Origin: Paracoccus ravus
Lineage (GTDB): Bacteria > Pseudomonadota > Alphaproteobacteria > Rhodobacterales > Rhodobacteraceae
Direction of reading: 5' to 3'
Assembly: GCF_004522175.1 (NCBI RefSeq)
Contig: NZ_SDEB01000023.1
Coordinates: 1 to 62,818, forward strand
Length of the DNA stretch: 62,818 bases
In this document: one piece after another, positions 16,655-27,058 of the stretch
Numbering within the stretch: position 1 is the first letter of the stretch
Layout: each line of letters begins with the position of its first letter
Notes under the pieces: generated by a model
What the model was told of the DNA's origin: nothing
Database searches by the model: none
Seen by the model: the letters and a program-made list of their open reading frames with translations, nothing else
Position numbers and translations under genes: made by a program

Positions 16655-18709
16655 ATGGCCAAACCCTATGACAGCACGATCGGCGAAGGCGGCGAAACCC
16701 AGCAGCTGGGTTCTGGCGATACGCCGGTGATGACCACCAATCACGGCACGCCACTTTCGGACAATCAGAACAGCCTCAAGGCGGGTGCGCGCGGTCCGAC
16801 CCTGCTCGAAGATTTCATCCTGCGCGAGAAGATCTTTCATTTCGACCATGAGCGCATCCCCGAGCGCATCGTCCATGCCCGCGGCTCGGTCGCGCATGGC
16901 TATTTCGAATGCACCGACCCGATCCCCGATCTGAGCCGCGCCAGCCTGTTTGCCGAAAAGGGCAAGCGAACCGAGGTGATCGTGCGCTTTTCCACCGTCG
17001 CGGGCGGGGCGGGTTCGGTCGATACGCCGCGTGACGTGCGCGGTTTTGCCACCAAATTCTATACCGACGAGGGCAACTGGGATCTGGTCGCGAATAATAT
17101 CCCGGTTTTCTTCATCCAGGATGCGATCAAGTTTCCCGACCTGATCCATTCCGTGAAGATGGAGGCGGATCGCGGTTTTCCGCAGGCGGCCTCGGCCCAT
17201 GATACGTTCTGGGATTTCGTCTCGCTCATGCCCGAGACGCTGCACACCGTCGTCTGGGCGATGTCCGATCGCGGCATTCCGCGCAGCTACCGGATGATGG
17301 AGGGCTTTGGCATCCATACCTTCAAGCTGGTCAATGCCGAAGGGCAGGAGCATTTCGTCAAGTTCCACTGGCGTCCGAAACTGGGCACGCAATCGCTGGT
17401 CTGGGATGAGAGCCTGAAGCTGCAGGCCGGCGACAATGATTTTCACCGCCGCGACCTGTGGGACGCCATCGCCGAGGGGGCTTTCCCCGAATATGAATTC
17501 GGCATTCAGGTCTTTGACGCGGAACTTGCGGCGAGCCTGCCCTATGACGTGCTGGACGCGACCAAGCTGATCCCCGAAGAAATCGTGCCGCTGCGCATCA
17601 TCGGCCGGATGGTGCTGGACCGCAATCCGGCGAACCATTTCGCGGAAAATGAACAACTGGCCTTCCTGCCCTCGAATGTGGTGCCGGGGGTTGATTTTTC
17701 AGATGATCCGCTGCTGCAGGGACGGCTGTTTTCCTATCTCGACACGCAGAAATCGCGTTTGGGCACGACGAATTTCCATCAGATCCCGGTCAATGCGCCG
17801 AAATGCCCCTATGCCAATATGATGCGCGATGGGATGATGCAGACCCATGTCCATACCGGGCGCGCCAATTACGAGCCCAACAGCCTCGCTCAGGCCGGAG
17901 AGGAAGGCGGTCCGCGCCCCCGGCCGGACGGGTTCCGCTCGGCCGCGCAACCGGTGGCGGGGGAAAAGCTGCGCATCCGCGCCGACACCTTCGCCGATCA
18001 CTACAGCCAGCCGCGCATGTTCTGGAAATCCCAAACCGAGAATGAACAGGCCCATATCGCCTCGGCCATCACCTTTGAGCTGTCCAAGGTGGCGCTGGAG
18101 CATGTCCGGATCCGTGTCTTGTCGCATCTGCGCAATGTCGACGAGGACCTGGCCGCGCGCGTCGCCAAGGGGCTGGCGATGGATCTGCCCGAAGCGGCCG
18201 CGCCCGCAAGCCCGCCGGTCGATCTGGACCCGTCGGACGCCCTGTCGATCCAGAAGCGGTGGCAGGCGACGTTGCAGGGCCGAAAGGTCGGCGTGCTGTT
18301 CGACGAGGGGTCGGACAAGGCGAGCCTCGACAATCTGCTTCAGGCGATCCGCGATGCCGGCGGCACGCCCTTCACCATTGCCCCCAAGGTCGGCGGGATC
18401 ATGTTGAAAGGCGGCGAGATGAAGGCAGATGGCCAGCTGGCCGGCTCGCCCTCTTGGCTTTTCGATGCGGTGGCTCTGGTCCTGACGCGCGAAGCGGCGG
18501 AAAAGCTTGCCAAGGACAGCGCGGCGATCGGTTTCGTGATGGATGCCTATGCCCATCTCAAGGCCATCGGCCATGACGATAATGCCCAGCCGCTGCTGGA
18601 CCGGGCGGGGATCATGCCCGATCAGGGCGTGACGGATCTGGCGGCTCTGCCCAAGGCCGCCACGCTGCGCTACTGGGATCGCGAGCCGAAACTCCGCGAT
18701 CTGGCCTGA
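16655..18709 (+). CDS. katE: Large-subunit monofunctional catalase
   Basis: Splits hydrogen peroxide to water and oxygen using heme. At 684 residues it is a large-subunit (clade 2) catalase with an extra C-terminal flavodoxin-like domain (about residues 535-684, starting [15 protein letters not shown]). The distal His is in [15 protein letters not shown], the distal Asn in [10 protein letters not shown], and the proximal heme-binding Tyr in [14 protein letters not shown]. The N-terminal region ([17 protein letters not shown]) matches KatE-type enzymes. KatE enzymes are classic stationary-phase and general-stress proteins, in agreement with the perfect GGAAC-N16-CGTT promoter. The FAD gene starts four bases after its stop. 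Confidence 0.96.
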   Translation: MAKPYDSTIGEGGETQQLGSGDTPVMTTNHGTPLSDNQNSLKAGARGPTLLEDFILREKIFHFDHERIPERIVHARGSVAHGYFECTDPIPDLSRASLFAEKGKRTEVIVRFSTVAGGAGSVDTPRDVRGFATKFYTDEGNWDLVANNIPVFFIQDAIKFPDLIHSVKMEADRGFPQAASAHDTFWDFVSLMPETLHTVVWAMSDRGIPRSYRMMEGFGIHTFKLVNAEGQEHFVKFHWRPKLGTQSLVWDESLKLQAGDNDFHRRDLWDAIAEGAFPEYEFGIQVFDAELAASLPYDVLDATKLIPEEIVPLRIIGRMVLDRNPANHFAENEQLAFLPSNVVPGVDFSDDPLLQGRLFSYLDTQKSRLGTTNFHQIPVNAPKCPYANMMRDGMMQTHVHTGRANYEPNSLAQAGEEGGPRPRPDGFRSAAQPVAGEKLRIRADTFADHYSQPRMFWKSQTENEQAHIASAITFELSKVALEHVRIRVLSHLRNVDEDLAARVAKGLAMDLPEAAAPASPPVDLDPSDALSIQKRWQATLQGRKVGVLFDEGSDKASLDNLLQAIRDAGGTPFTIAPKVGGIMLKGGEMKADGQLAGSPSWLFDAVALVLTREAAEKLAKDSAAIGFVMDAYAHLKAIGHDDNAQPLLDRAGIMPDQGVTDLAALPKAATLRYWDREPKLRDLA

Positions 18710-18712
18710 GGC

Positions 18713-19951
18713 GTGGCATCTGTGTCGGAGGCTTCGGCCCGTACCCGCCGCCGATCCCTGCATGTCGCGAAACCGTTCTGGAGCGCGACACCGGGGATCA
18801 CGGCGCCCTCGGTCCCGCGCCCCTCGGGGACGGCATGGGACATCGTGATCATCGGCACGGGGATCAGCGGCGCCTTGATGGCCGAGGCGCTGACGCGGCG
18901 CAAGCGGCGCGTGCTGATCCTGGATCGTCGGCCACCGGTGCGGGGCTCCAGCCTCGCATCGACGGCGATGATCCAGCACGAGATCGACATTCCCCTGCAC
19001 CGGCTCGCGGAAAAGATCACGATGGAAAAAGCCGTTCGCGCCTGGCTGCGTTCGGTCCGGGCGGTGCGCGATCTGCAGGATCTGGTGGCCCGGCATGGCA
19101 TCCCATGCGACATGCAGCCGCAAAGCGCGCTTTATCTCTGCGGCTCGGAGATGGGGCATCGCGCCATGCGCCGCGAATATGAGACCCGGCGCAAGGCGGG
19201 CATCGCCTGCGACTATCTGGATCACAAGGTTCTTCGAGAGCGCTTCGGCATGGAGCGGACGGGCGCGATCCTGTCGGATGCCTCGGCCTCGGCCAATCCC
19301 GCGCGCCTGACCGCAGGGCTGCTGCGACTGGCGGTCCAGCGCGGTGCCGAGATCGTTTCGCCCTGCGAGATCACCGATGTCGCGGAACCCGGCGAGGGCG
19401 TGGCGCTGGCCACATCGGCGGGAAAGATCCTGACGGCGGGGCAGGTGGTGTTCTGCACCGGCTACGAATTCCTGCCGCAAATGGAAAGCCGGTCGCATCG
19501 GATCACCTCGACCTGGGCTCTGGCAAGCCGCGCCGGGGTGGCGCGGCCGGAATGGCTGGATCACATGTTGGTCTGGGAGGCAGCGGATCCCTACCTCTAT
19601 TTCCGAACGGCTCCGGGCGGGCGGATCATCGCGGGCGGAGAGGACAGCAGCGCGCCCGAGGCCTATCAGGATCCGGTCCGGATGCACGTGAATGCCGAGC
19701 GCATCCGGGACAAGCTGCAGGCGCTTTGCGGTCTGAATATAGGACGCCCGGCCTATGTCTGGGCCGCGCCTTTCGGCAATACCACCGATGGGCTGCCAAT
19801 CATCGACCGCGTGCCCGGGTTTCGCCGCAGCCATGCTGTCATGGGTTTCGGCGGCAATGGCATCACATTCTCGATGATCGCCGCCCAGATCACCGCCGCC
19901 CGGATCGCGGGGCGGGCCGATCCTGACGCGGATCTTTTCGCCTATCGCTGA
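18713..19951 (+). CDS. DAO-family FAD-dependent oxidoreductase
   Basis: A 412-residue flavoprotein of the D-amino-acid-oxidase/glycine-oxidase fold. The Rossmann FAD motif is [17 protein letters not shown] near residue 44 and the C-terminal FAD contact is [14 protein letters not shown] near residue 382. A central block ([20 protein letters not shown]) matches DAO proteins. It starts with GTG at 18713, four bases after catalase, so it is probably in the catalase transcript; co-expression with catalase makes sense for an enzyme that releases peroxide. The substrate, possibly an amine or amino acid, is unknown. Confidence 0.85.
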   Translation: MASVSEASARTRRRSLHVAKPFWSATPGITAPSVPRPSGTAWDIVIIGTGISGALMAEALTRRKRRVLILDRRPPVRGSSLASTAMIQHEIDIPLHRLAEKITMEKAVRAWLRSVRAVRDLQDLVARHGIPCDMQPQSALYLCGSEMGHRAMRREYETRRKAGIACDYLDHKVLRERFGMERTGAILSDASASANPARLTAGLLRLAVQRGAEIVSPCEITDVAEPGEGVALATSAGKILTAGQVVFCTGYEFLPQMESRSHRITSTWALASRAGVARPEWLDHMLVWEAADPYLYFRTAPGGRIIAGGEDSSAPEAYQDPVRMHVNAERIRDKLQALCGLNIGRPAYVWAAPFGNTTDGLPIIDRVPGFRRSHAVMGFGGNGITFSMIAAQITAARIAGRADPDADLFAYR

Positions 19952-20031
19952 GCGCGGATCCCCGACCGGCAAGGAACGATGCCTCCCGCCCGGACCTTTA
20001 TTCCTGGAACAGAACCCGCATGAGGAAGCAG

Positions 20032-21174
20032 ATGAGCGCCGAACCCGCTTTTTCCCTTGGCATCGAAGAAGAATATCTGCTGGTCGAAGCAGAGACCGGC
20101 GCGCTGGCGGATGCGCCGGATGCCCTGATGCAGGCCTGTAAGGCGGAATTGGCCGACCAGGTCAGTCCTGAATTCCTGCGGTGCCAGATCGAGATCGGCA
20201 CGCCCGTCTCGGCCGATATCGCCGAGGCGCGCGCTCATCTCGCGCGGCTTCGCGCGACGATTGCCCACCATGCCGCAGAATTCGGACTGGCACCGATATC
20301 GGCGGCCTGCCATCCGCTGGCTGATTGGCGCGATCAGGACCACACCGACAAGGCGCGCTATAACCGGCTGTCGCAGGAAATGCGTGGCATGGCGCGGCGG
20401 ATGCTGATCTGCGGCATGCATGTCCATGTCGGCATCGAGGATCAGGCCCTTCGCATCGACCTGATGAACCAGTTCCGCTATTTCCTGCCGCATCTCTTGG
20501 CGCTATCTGGTTCTTCCCCCTTCTGGCAGGGCGAGGATACCGGGCTTGCCTCGTATCGCACCACGGTCTTTTCAGGCTATCCCCGCACCGGCCTGCCGCC
20601 GGAACTGACGGATTGGAGCGCCTTCGAGCGTGCGACAGGCGCGCTGGTTGATCTCGGCGTGATCGAGGACAGCAGCGAGGTCTGGTGGGATCTGCGGCCC
20701 TCGGCCAAGTTCCCGACACTCGAAGCCCGGATCTGCGATGCCTGCCCTCGGCTTCTGGACAGCATCACGATGGCGGCGCTGATCCAGGCGACGCTGCGCA
20801 TGCTATGGCGCTTGTCGCGGCGGAACATGCGCTGGCGTCAATATGACAATTTTCTGCTGGGCGAAAATCGCTGGCGCGCCCTGCGCCACGGATTGGACAA
20901 GGGTCTGATCGATTTCGGCGGCGGTCGCATCAAGCCGCATGACGAACTGGCCGAGGAATGGCTGGCGCTGATCTCGGAAGATGCCGATCACCTGGGCAGC
21001 CAGCCAAGCGTGGCAAGATTGCGCGAGATCGTCGCTCAGGGGAATTCCGCGCAACGGCAGAGGGCGGTGCATGTCGCCGCGACATCGGCCGGAGCCAATC
21101 GCGAAGAAGCGCATCGCGCCGTCGTCACGCATCTGATCAGCGAATTTCGCGAGGCGCTGGATGAGGGGCCATAG
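20032..21174 (+). CDS. ybdK: YbdK-type carboxylate-amine ligase
   Basis: ATP-grasp-like glutamate-cysteine ligase superfamily (GCS2) protein of 380 residues. The N-terminal signature [13 protein letters not shown] carries the metal-binding Glu residues; CGMHVHVGI and [18 protein letters not shown] are further family blocks. YbdK has weak gamma-glutamylcysteine synthetase activity in E. coli and its true substrate is unsettled. The ATG at 20032 is preferred to that at 20020 because the AGGAA lies between them. A GGAAC box sits at 19973-19977 but no matching -10 follows, so promoter assignment is uncertain. It closes the stress block before the IS relics. Confidence 0.88.
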   Translation: MSAEPAFSLGIEEEYLLVEAETGALADAPDALMQACKAELADQVSPEFLRCQIEIGTPVSADIAEARAHLARLRATIAHHAAEFGLAPISAACHPLADWRDQDHTDKARYNRLSQEMRGMARRMLICGMHVHVGIEDQALRIDLMNQFRYFLPHLLALSGSSPFWQGEDTGLASYRTTVFSGYPRTGLPPELTDWSAFERATGALVDLGVIEDSSEVWWDLRPSAKFPTLEARICDACPRLLDSITMAALIQATLRMLWRLSRRNMRWRQYDNFLLGENRWRALRHGLDKGLIDFGGGRIKPHDELAEEWLALISEDADHLGSQPSVARLREIVAQGNSAQRQRAVHVAATSAGANREEAHRAVVTHLISEFREALDEGP

Positions 21175-21270
21175 ACATTCGGCGTGAGGCGATGACGATC
21201 GTGGCATTGGCGCGTGGCGATGGCTCGGAGCGCCCAGATCTTCGCGAGGAGTTCTTGCCAGCCGTCATTT

Positions 21271-21527
21271 CTAGGCCTGTCTGTCAAAGTCGCGCTGGAT
21301 CTTGCGCTTCGCTTTGACGACTGCGCTCGCGCCCCGCTGGTCCATCTCGGCCCGCAACCAATCCGCAGCGAAGGCCAAGCCCTCGATCAGCGGTGTGACG
21401 CGTTGCAGGTGGTAACGAACGGGGCAGGAGCACGAAAATCTCGCAGGTTGGCGAGCGTGTCGAACAAGGCCGCAATCTTGCTGGTCCATCCGCCGCGTGA
21501 GCTCATGTCCTTTGTGCCGCTCGCCAT
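21271..21527 (-). pseudogene. Degenerate IS5-family (IS427-like) transposase
   Basis: Reading from 21527, SSRGGWTSKIAALFDTLANL is the start of the DDE core of IS5-type transposases; after a frameshift the continuation LIEGLAFAADWLRAEMDQRG and VKAKRKIQRDFD matches the later block before the conserved Glu. The two halves lie in different frames and both ends are missing, so this is a dead fragment. Confidence 0.7.
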
Positions 21528-21648
21528 TTGATGAATCTGAAGGATATGGCCGTCGAGCAGCGCCTAGTCGAAATCGGGCTTCCCTCGGATCACTTAGAAA
21601 AGGCGCGGTCGAAAATGCCCCTGTCGGTACCTGCGAAAGCGCCGGAAG

Positions 21649-21864
21649 ATGCTGCTGCAGTCCTGGTGGACCGGGCAAAAGAGGCCGGAGTTGCGCCAGA
21701 GCTACGCCCGCCTTGGGTCAAGGCTGGCCTCTCAGGTCCGGCGCTATGCCCATGCCCGGCAATTCAAACGCATGCTCAAGTCGCTGCGCCAGATCTCGGG
21801 CTATGCTGACCAGATCCGCCGCGATCTGCGCCGGCGAGCACTGGGCCCGCGGGGTTCGCCATAG
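21649..21864 (+). pseudogene. IS5-type transposase fragment (second element)
   Basis: The translated stretch LRQSYARLGSRLASQVRRYA followed by HARQFKRMLKSLRQISGYAD matches the middle of another IS5-superfamily DDE transposase group. About 65 codons remain, with no start, catalytic core or inverted repeats visible. It runs opposite to the relic at 21271-21527, so at least two insertions have decayed here, next to the truncated oxidoreductase. Confidence 0.6.
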
Positions 21865-21872
21865 ATGAGCCA

Positions 21873-23167
21873 GTGCGCGTCAAACCAGTCATGCAGGACG
21901 GCCTGGAGATCTCGCGCCGTCTCAATGCCAGTGGGCTGGTCGATTTCCTGAATGTCGTGCGGGGCCATATCGACACCGATCCCGGCCTGACCGACCTGAT
22001 CCCGATCCAGGGGATGCGCAGCGCGCCGCATCTGGATTTCGCCGGCGAGATCCGCGCCGCGACGGATTTTCCGACCTTTCACGCAGCCCGGATCCCGGAT
22101 ATCGCCACCGCCCGCCCGCCCGCCCGCCCGCCATGCCATCGCCAGCGGCAAGCTCGACATGGTCGGCATGACCCGCGCCCATATGGCCGATCCGCATCTG
22201 GTGCGTAAGCTCATCGCGGGCCGCGAGGATGACATCCGCCCCTGCGTCGGCGCGAATTACTGCCTCGACCGGATCTATCAGGGCGGCATGGCACTGTGCC
22301 TGCACAATCCCTCGACGGGGCGCGAGATCGAGCAGCCGCACCATATCACCAAGGCCGAGCAGAAAAAGCGCGTGACCATCGTCGGCGCAGGCCCCGCGGG
22401 GATGGAAGCCGCCCGCGTCTCGGTCGAGCGCGGCCATGAGGTGACGGTTTTCGAGGCCGCCGACCAGCCAGGGGGGCAGATCCGCCTGACAGCGCTGCAG
22501 GAGCGCCGCCGCGAAATGGCCGCGATCATTGCCTGGCGCTTTGCGCAATGCACCATGCTGGGCGTGCAGTTTCATTTCAACCGCTTCGCAGATGCGCAGG
22601 ACGTCACCAGCACCGAGCCGGACGACGTCATCGTCGCCACAGGCGGCCTGGCGCATAGCGAAGTCCTGGCAGAGGGCAACGCGCTTGTCGTTTCGACCTG
22701 GGACATCCTCTCGGGCGACGTGAAGCCGGGACGCAAGGTCCTGATCTTTGACGATGCGGGCGACCATGCTGGTCGTCAGGCGGCGGATCTGATCAGCGCC
22801 ACGGGGGCCGCGGTCGAGATCGTCACCCCGGATCGCAGTTTCGCGCCCGAGGTGATGGGAATGAATCTGGTCCCCTATCTGCGCGGTGCTGGGCTCGGAC
22901 TACGGCGATGTCAGCCGGAAACGCGTCGTGGATCAGGTCGTGGTCAATTGCGGCACCCGCCCGATGGACGAGATCTATTTCGAGCTGAAACCCCAATCGA
23001 GCAATCTGGGCGAGGTCGATTACGAGGCGCTCGTCACAGGTCGCAGCCAGGCGGTCCTTGCCAATCCGCAGGGCCGCTTTCGCCTTTTTCACATCGGCGA
23101 TGCCGTCTCTGCCCGCAATACACATGCCGCGATATATGACGCGCTGCGCATCGCGCGGGGCCTTTGA
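21873..23167 (+). pseudogene. Decayed OYE-type FMN/FAD oxidoreductase
   Basis: Remnant of a two-domain enzyme like 2,4-dienoyl-CoA reductase or N-methylproline demethylase. Segments in three frames are recognisable: barrel end (RLNASGLVDFLNVVRGHIDT), then MVGMTRAHMADPHLVRKLIA with a cysteine-rich cluster region (CVGANYCLDRIYQGGMALC), the FAD motif IVGAGPAGMEAARV, and the C-terminus RFRLFHIGDAVSARNTHAAI. Defects: the N-terminal half of the barrel is missing, a (CCGC)6 tract at 22108 shifts the frame, and near 22890 a deletion after NLVPYLR removes roughly 20-30 residues and shifts it again. The 5' side is bounded by IS relics, so insertion and deletion probably removed the start. Confidence 0.8.
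22108..22132 (+). repeat. (CCGC)6 tetranucleotide tract
   Basis: Six CCGC units plus one C inside the oxidoreductase pseudogene, between IPDIATAR and HAIASGKLDM. Comparison with the expected reading implies four extra units (16 bases), giving a +1 shift. It is a slipped-strand expansion able to switch the reading frame. Confidence 0.8.
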
Positions 23168-23200
23168 CCCCCGCGCGAGACCGGGACCGGGACCGAAGGA

Positions 23201-24271
23201 TCAGCCCGGATCGCGCGGGAACACCCGCCCCTGGAACAGTTTTCGGGCGGTGCGCAGGGTCCCTGCGCCGGTCACCCGGCCTTGGGCATCCTGTTCGATC
23301 AGAACCTCTGCGGCACCGGTCGGATGCTCGATCAGAAAGCGGCCGTCGGGGGGCTGCACGGCCAGATCCGCTGCGGGCGAGCCGGGCAGGGTGCAGGCCG
23401 TCGCCACGCTGACGGCGGCAAAGACCCCGATCGAGGCGTGGCAGCGATGCGGGATGAAGCTGCGCGTCCCGATCGTGCCTCCCGACACCGGAGCCGAAAC
23501 CAGCGTCATCTTGGGCACGGATTTCTCGGTGACATCTCTCAGGTTCATCAGCCTTCCGGCCTGCAATCGGATCGCCTCGAGCCGCGCTTTCAGGCCCGCA
23601 TCGGCGTCGAGAAACGCGGGGCTTTCCTCTCCGGTCAGGCCAAGGTCACTGGCCCGCAAGATGACGCAGGGCATGCCATTATCAATCAGCGTGCAGGACA
23701 CGCCGTCGATCTTGTCAGATTCTTGCCCGCTGGGCAGCAGCGCCCCGCACATCGAGCCCGCGATATTCTGGAACATCAGCGGAATCGGCGCGGCCGTGCC
23801 AGGCACGCCGTCGATCGCCGCCACACCGGCATAGCAGACGCGGCCCCCCGGCGTCTGCACCCGCGACCGCGCGATCTCGCCCGTGTTCAGCATGTGAATG
23901 CAGACCGGAGTTTCGTCGCCATTGACCTCGACCAGCCCGCATTCGATCGCGGCAGGGCCGACAGCAGCCAGAATATTGCCGCAAGCCTGCGCGTCCGAGA
24001 CCAGAGCCTGATCGACAAAGACCTGCAGGAACAGATAGTCCACATCCGCATCCGGATGAGAGGGCGGCGACAGGATCGCGACTTTCGAGGTCAGCGGATC
24101 GCCTCCCCCGATCCCGTCGATCTGGCGTGGATCGGGACTGCCCATGATCCGCAGCAGCAGCGCATCCCGCGCGGCAGGCTCGGCGGGCAGGTCCGAGGCC
24201 AGAAAACAGGCCCCTTTCGAGGTCCCTCCACGCATCCACAGGCAGGGGATGCCGTCTTGCTCAGCGCTCAT
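23201..24271 (-). CDS. galD: 4-oxalomesaconate tautomerase (PrpF family)
   Basis: Interconverts the keto and enol forms of 4-oxalomesaconate in the gallate lower pathway. The 356-residue protein has the PrpF-family start LWMRGGTSKGACFLASDLP and the block QIDGIGGGDPLTSKVAI, and the usual diaminopimelate-epimerase-like two-domain length. It is last in the minus-strand unit galB, dioxygenase, MBL, galC, galD, after a pair of hairpins. PrpF-like isomerases also act on methylcitrate-cycle intermediates, but the galB and galC neighbours favour GalD. Confidence 0.85.
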   Translation of the reverse strand: MSAEQDGIPCLWMRGGTSKGACFLASDLPAEPAARDALLLRIMGSPDPRQIDGIGGGDPLTSKVAILSPPSHPDADVDYLFLQVFVDQALVSDAQACGNILAAVGPAAIECGLVEVNGDETPVCIHMLNTGEIARSRVQTPGGRVCYAGVAAIDGVPGTAAPIPLMFQNIAGSMCGALLPSGQESDKIDGVSCTLIDNGMPCVILRASDLGLTGEESPAFLDADAGLKARLEAIRLQAGRLMNLRDVTEKSVPKMTLVSAPVSGGTIGTRSFIPHRCHASIGVFAAVSVATACTLPGSPAADLAVQPPDGRFLIEHPTGAAEVLIEQDAQGRVTGAGTLRTARKLFQGRVFPRDPG

Positions 24272-24315
24272 CGCAGGCTCTCAATCTTTCTTGTCCAAAT
24301 ATCCTCGGGGGTGAA

Positions 24316-24353
24316 TTGCCCGGAACGGGCAAGAGGGGGCGCGAGCGCCCCCT
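24316..24353 (-). terminator. Tandem hairpins between galC and galD
   Basis: Two adjacent perfect stems: AGGGGGCGC/GCGCCCCCT (24334-24353, two-base loop) and TTGCCCG/CGGGCAA (24316-24332, three-base loop). No U tract follows. Together with the flanking CAAATATCCTCGGGGGTGAA they look like a REP-like intergenic element that I associate with Rhodobacterales genomes; it probably tunes galD expression or protects the upstream mRNA. Confidence 0.55.
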
Positions 24354-24359
24354 GATCCT

Positions 24360-25031
24360 TCAGACATATTTCAGCCCCTTGGATGCGAGCCTCGGGCGCA
24401 TGTCGTAGATGTCGAGGCCCAGTTCCCCGCTGGTCAGACGCTGGCGCTTGGCCTCTTCGGCATCCATACGCTTGCGGGCGGCGGCCAGCACGGCCTTGGC
24501 GTCGGTGCGGCGCACGACGCAGACCCCGTCATCATCCGCGACGATGACATCCCCGGCCTCGATCGCCTGCCCGGCACAAACGACCGGGATATTGACCGAG
24601 CCCAGTGTCTCTTTGACGGTGCCCTGTGCGCTGATCGCCTTGGACCAGACCGGGAAGCCCATCTGCGTCAGATCGCGGATGTCGCGCACGCCTGCGTCGA
24701 TCACCAGACCCCTGCAGCCCCGCGCCATGGCGCTGGTCGCCAGCAGGTCGCCGAAATAGCCATTTTCGCAGGGCGAGGTCGGGGCAAGGACAAGAATATC
24801 CCCCTCGCGCAATTGCTCGATCGCGACATGCAGCATCCAGTTGTCGCCGGGCGGCGCGCTGATCGTCACCGCCGAACCCGCGATGCGGGCCCCCGCATAG
24901 ATCGGGCGCATATAGCTTGCGAGGCAGCCGATCCGTCCCTGGGCCTCGTGGACGGTGGCCACGCCTGCCTCGGCAAGGCCCGCGACGGTCTCGAGATCGG
25001 CCCGTTCGATGTTCTGAAGGACAATATTCAT
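24360..25031 (-). CDS. galC: 4-carboxy-4-hydroxy-2-oxoadipate aldolase
   Basis: Cleaves 4-carboxy-4-hydroxy-2-oxoadipate to pyruvate and oxaloacetate, the last step of the protocatechuate-4,5/gallate route. The 223-residue class II aldolase has the RraA-like fold: [40 protein letters not shown] and the active-site Arg-Asp in [10 protein letters not shown]. The ATG at 25031 begins the conserved [15 protein letters not shown]. It lies 67 bases after the MBL gene. Related HMG aldolases (ProA/LigK) share these motifs. Confidence 0.87.
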   Translation of the reverse strand: MNIVLQNIERADLETVAGLAEAGVATVHEAQGRIGCLASYMRPIYAGARIAGSAVTISAPPGDNWMLHVAIEQLREGDILVLAPTSPCENGYFGDLLATSAMARGCRGLVIDAGVRDIRDLTQMGFPVWSKAISAQGTVKETLGSVNIPVVCAGQAIEAGDVIVADDDGVCVVRRTDAKAVLAAARKRMDAEEAKRQRLTSGELGLDIYDMRPRLASKGLKYV

Positions 25032-25098
25032 GTGCAGTTCCGCTTCCCTTGCTGGGTCGGCCACGCGGGGCTGGCCGGATTGTCGGATATGGTTGGCG

Positions 25099-26064
25099 TC
25101 ATTTCGCCAAGCGCTCGACGGTGACCTTCTCGCCGACGGAAATGGTCATCAGATCCTCACCGACCTCGAGCGGGCCGTCATAGGTCGTCCGCGTCTCGGC
25201 CACGAGGTCGTCAATGCTGGGCTCGGGGATGTCCTGGGTCGAAAGCATCACGATATGGGTATAGACCGCCAGCCTGGGCGCGACGCGGGCAAAGCCCTCG
25301 CCCGCCTCGGCCGGAAGGGTGTGATGGCCAAGGATGCGCGACTGGACAGGCTGCGTCGCAAGCTCGGGACGGGCCATCGCGACCTCGTGGCTCAGCACAT
25401 CAGCGCCCTTGCTGCTTTCGATCAGGTTCTCGTCGAACTTGGTGTCGCCGCTGATGACGACCGCGTGGCCGTCATGCGCGATGCGGTAGCCGACCGAGGG
25501 TTCGATGAGCTCGCCGTGATTGACCGTGAAAGCCGTCACCGTGACGCCGTTCTGATCAAAGACCACGCCTTCCTCGGTGAATTCGCTGACATCCATCGCG
25601 ACGCTTTCCGGGGTGATTTTTTCATCCTCGATGCGCGTGGTCTTGTCGATCGAGAAGGCCGCGTCGATATGCTGCATCATCTCGCCCGTGCCGCGCGGAC
25701 CGATCACCCGAAACGGCGTCTCACGCCGACCGTAAGGCGCCGGAATATAGCCGGTCATCCAAAGGTCGGGGATGCCGCTGACATGATCCGAATGGAAATG
25801 CGTCACGAAAAGCGCGTCGATCGCGCCGACGGGGATATTTTTCTGCGATAGCCGGACCGGCACGCCGCGCCCTGCGTCAAAGACCAGTCGCAACCCGCCG
25901 GCTTCGACCAGGGTGCTCGATCCGCTGCGGTCCGGGCGCGGGGCGGGCGAGGCCGTTCCGAGCAATGTCACCCGGATCGCGGGCTCGGCCTCTTGCGCAT
26001 GACCTGCGCCGACGCTGATGACGGCCATCAGGCCCGCGGCGGCCAGCGTGGTCAGTTTCGTCAT
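25099..26064 (-). CDS. Exported MBL-fold metallohydrolase
   Basis: A 321-residue metallo-beta-lactamase-fold hydrolase with a clear Sec signal peptide ([21 protein letters not shown], cut before QEAEPA), so it acts in the periplasm. Zinc ligands: HFHSDH near residue 86, a later His in TVNHGE and Asp in VISGDTKF, and GHHTLP. It resembles the ribonuclease Z/arylsulfatase-like branch. The second ATG (26064) is chosen because GGGAG lies eight bases before it; an ATG at 26079 lacks a site. Being within a ring-cleavage operon it may hydrolyse an ester, lactone or sulfate to release the aromatic substrate, which is an inference. No such step is standard in the gallate pathway. Confidence 0.83.
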   Translation of the reverse strand: MTKLTTLAAAGLMAVISVGAGHAQEAEPAIRVTLLGTASPAPRPDRSGSSTLVEAGGLRLVFDAGRGVPVRLSQKNIPVGAIDALFVTHFHSDHVSGIPDLWMTGYIPAPYGRRETPFRVIGPRGTGEMMQHIDAAFSIDKTTRIEDEKITPESVAMDVSEFTEEGVVFDQNGVTVTAFTVNHGELIEPSVGYRIAHDGHAVVISGDTKFDENLIESSKGADVLSHEVAMARPELATQPVQSRILGHHTLPAEAGEGFARVAPRLAVYTHIVMLSTQDIPEPSIDDLVAETRTTYDGPLEVGEDLMTISVGEKVTVERLAK

Positions 26065-26092
26065 TCGGTTTGCTCCCATTTAGTCCGAGAAA

Positions 26093-27058
26093 TCACAGCT
26101 TCTGCACGGGCGGCGTGCCATGGGTATGGAATGTCTCGATGGTCTTCAGGCCCCAAGCCTGGCCCTTCTTGCGGTCGGCCTCGGTCCAGATGACCGGCTG
26201 CCAGTCGGGCGCAAGAATCAGCCGCGCGCCGGAATTGGCGAGCTCGACCCGGTTGCCGGCGGGTTCCCAGACATACAGGAAGAAGGTGCCCTGAATCGCG
26301 TGCTTGTGCGGCCCGGTCTCGATATGGACGCCGTTCTGCAGGAAGATGTCCGCGGCGCGCAGGATGTCCTCGCGCTGGTCGGTGGCATAGGTCACGTGAT
26401 GCAGCCGACCCCCTCCTGAAACAATGGGGCCGCCGCCATGTTCCTCGGTGCAGGCGAGGTCATAGGTCTTGTTGTTGACGGTGAACCAGCAGCCGCCGAT
26501 CCGGCCGTTATCCAACTGGATCATCTCGGTCACGCGGCTGCCGAGGCAGGTCTCCATGAAGCGGCGGAACTCGGTCACGTCCGAAGCGAGCAGGTTCAGG
26601 TGATCCAATCGGCGCGGCGCGGCCCCGGTGAAGGCGCTCGCGGTGTTCTTCAGCGCGGCGCGGTCCTCGGCCGGGGCCTGGAACCAGACCGTGTCGTAAT
26701 AAATCTCGAAGACATGGCCGAAGGGGTCCTCGAAGCGGAAGGCGCGGCCGTGGCTCTGATCGCCGTCCACCCAGCCATGGGTCTTGTAACCCGAGGCCTC
26801 GATGGCGGAAACCCGGCGCGCCAATGCCTCGGGAGAGGCCGCGCGATAGGCGATGTGCGCAACCCCGGTCCGGTCCGCGCGGGTCAGCTTCAGCGAGGCA
26901 TGCTCATAGTCGTCCCATGCCCGCAGATAGGCGCTGGTCTCGTCCTGACCCGAGAGTTTCAGCCCGTAGACGCGGGTGAAGAAATCGAGGCTTTCCTCGA
27001 AGCGGTCGGTCAGCATCTCGACATGGGCGAAATGCGCGATGTCGTGGCAATGTTCCAT
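26093..27058 (-). CDS. XylE-type extradiol ring-cleavage dioxygenase
   Basis: A 321-residue type I (vicinal oxygen chelate) extradiol dioxygenase. The iron ligands align with catechol 2,3-dioxygenase: H153 in RRLDHLNLLA, His at 220/221 in GGRLHHVTYATD, and E272 in GNRVELANSG. The N-terminal half is a second, non-catalytic VOC module (VEMLTDRFEESLDFFTRVYG). It starts at 27058 with its ATG overlapping the galB stop by one base. Gallate and protocatechuate 4,5-cleavage normally use unrelated LigAB-type enzymes (GalA), so this enzyme replaces or extends that step here. Its substrate is probably a carboxylated or trihydroxylated aromatic, inferred from galBCD. Confidence 0.88.
   Translation of the reverse strand: MEHCHDIAHFAHVEMLTDRFEESLDFFTRVYGLKLSGQDETSAYLRAWDDYEHASLKLTRADRTGVAHIAYRAASPEALARRVSAIEASGYKTHGWVDGDQSHGRAFRFEDPFGHVFEIYYDTVWFQAPAEDRAALKNTASAFTGAAPRRLDHLNLLASDVTEFRRFMETCLGSRVTEMIQLDNGRIGGCWFTVNNKTYDLACTEEHGGGPIVSGGGRLHHVTYATDQREDILRAADIFLQNGVHIETGPHKHAIQGTFFLYVWEPAGNRVELANSGARLILAPDWQPVIWTEADRKKGQAWGLKTIETFHTHGTPPVQKL

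Noticed and set aside
19973..19995. EcfG-like promoter before the YbdK-type gene
   Set aside because: GGAAC is present but at 16-18 bases there is no CGTT- or GGTT-like box, so I did not list it as a promoter.
22108..22132. CRISPR-like repeat
   Set aside because: A pure CCGC tract has no spacers; it is a simple microsatellite. No CRISPR array was found anywhere.
23170..23219. CCCGCGCGA/TCGCGCGGG arms between pseudogene and galD as a terminator
   Set aside because: The loop of 32 bases and lack of a U tract make it weak, and one arm lies within the galD coding end.
26093..27058. Calling the dioxygenase GalA (gallate dioxygenase)
   Set aside because: GalA belongs to the unrelated LigAB-type superfamily; this protein has the VOC fold and XylE-like iron ligands, so only its place in the operon is gal-like.
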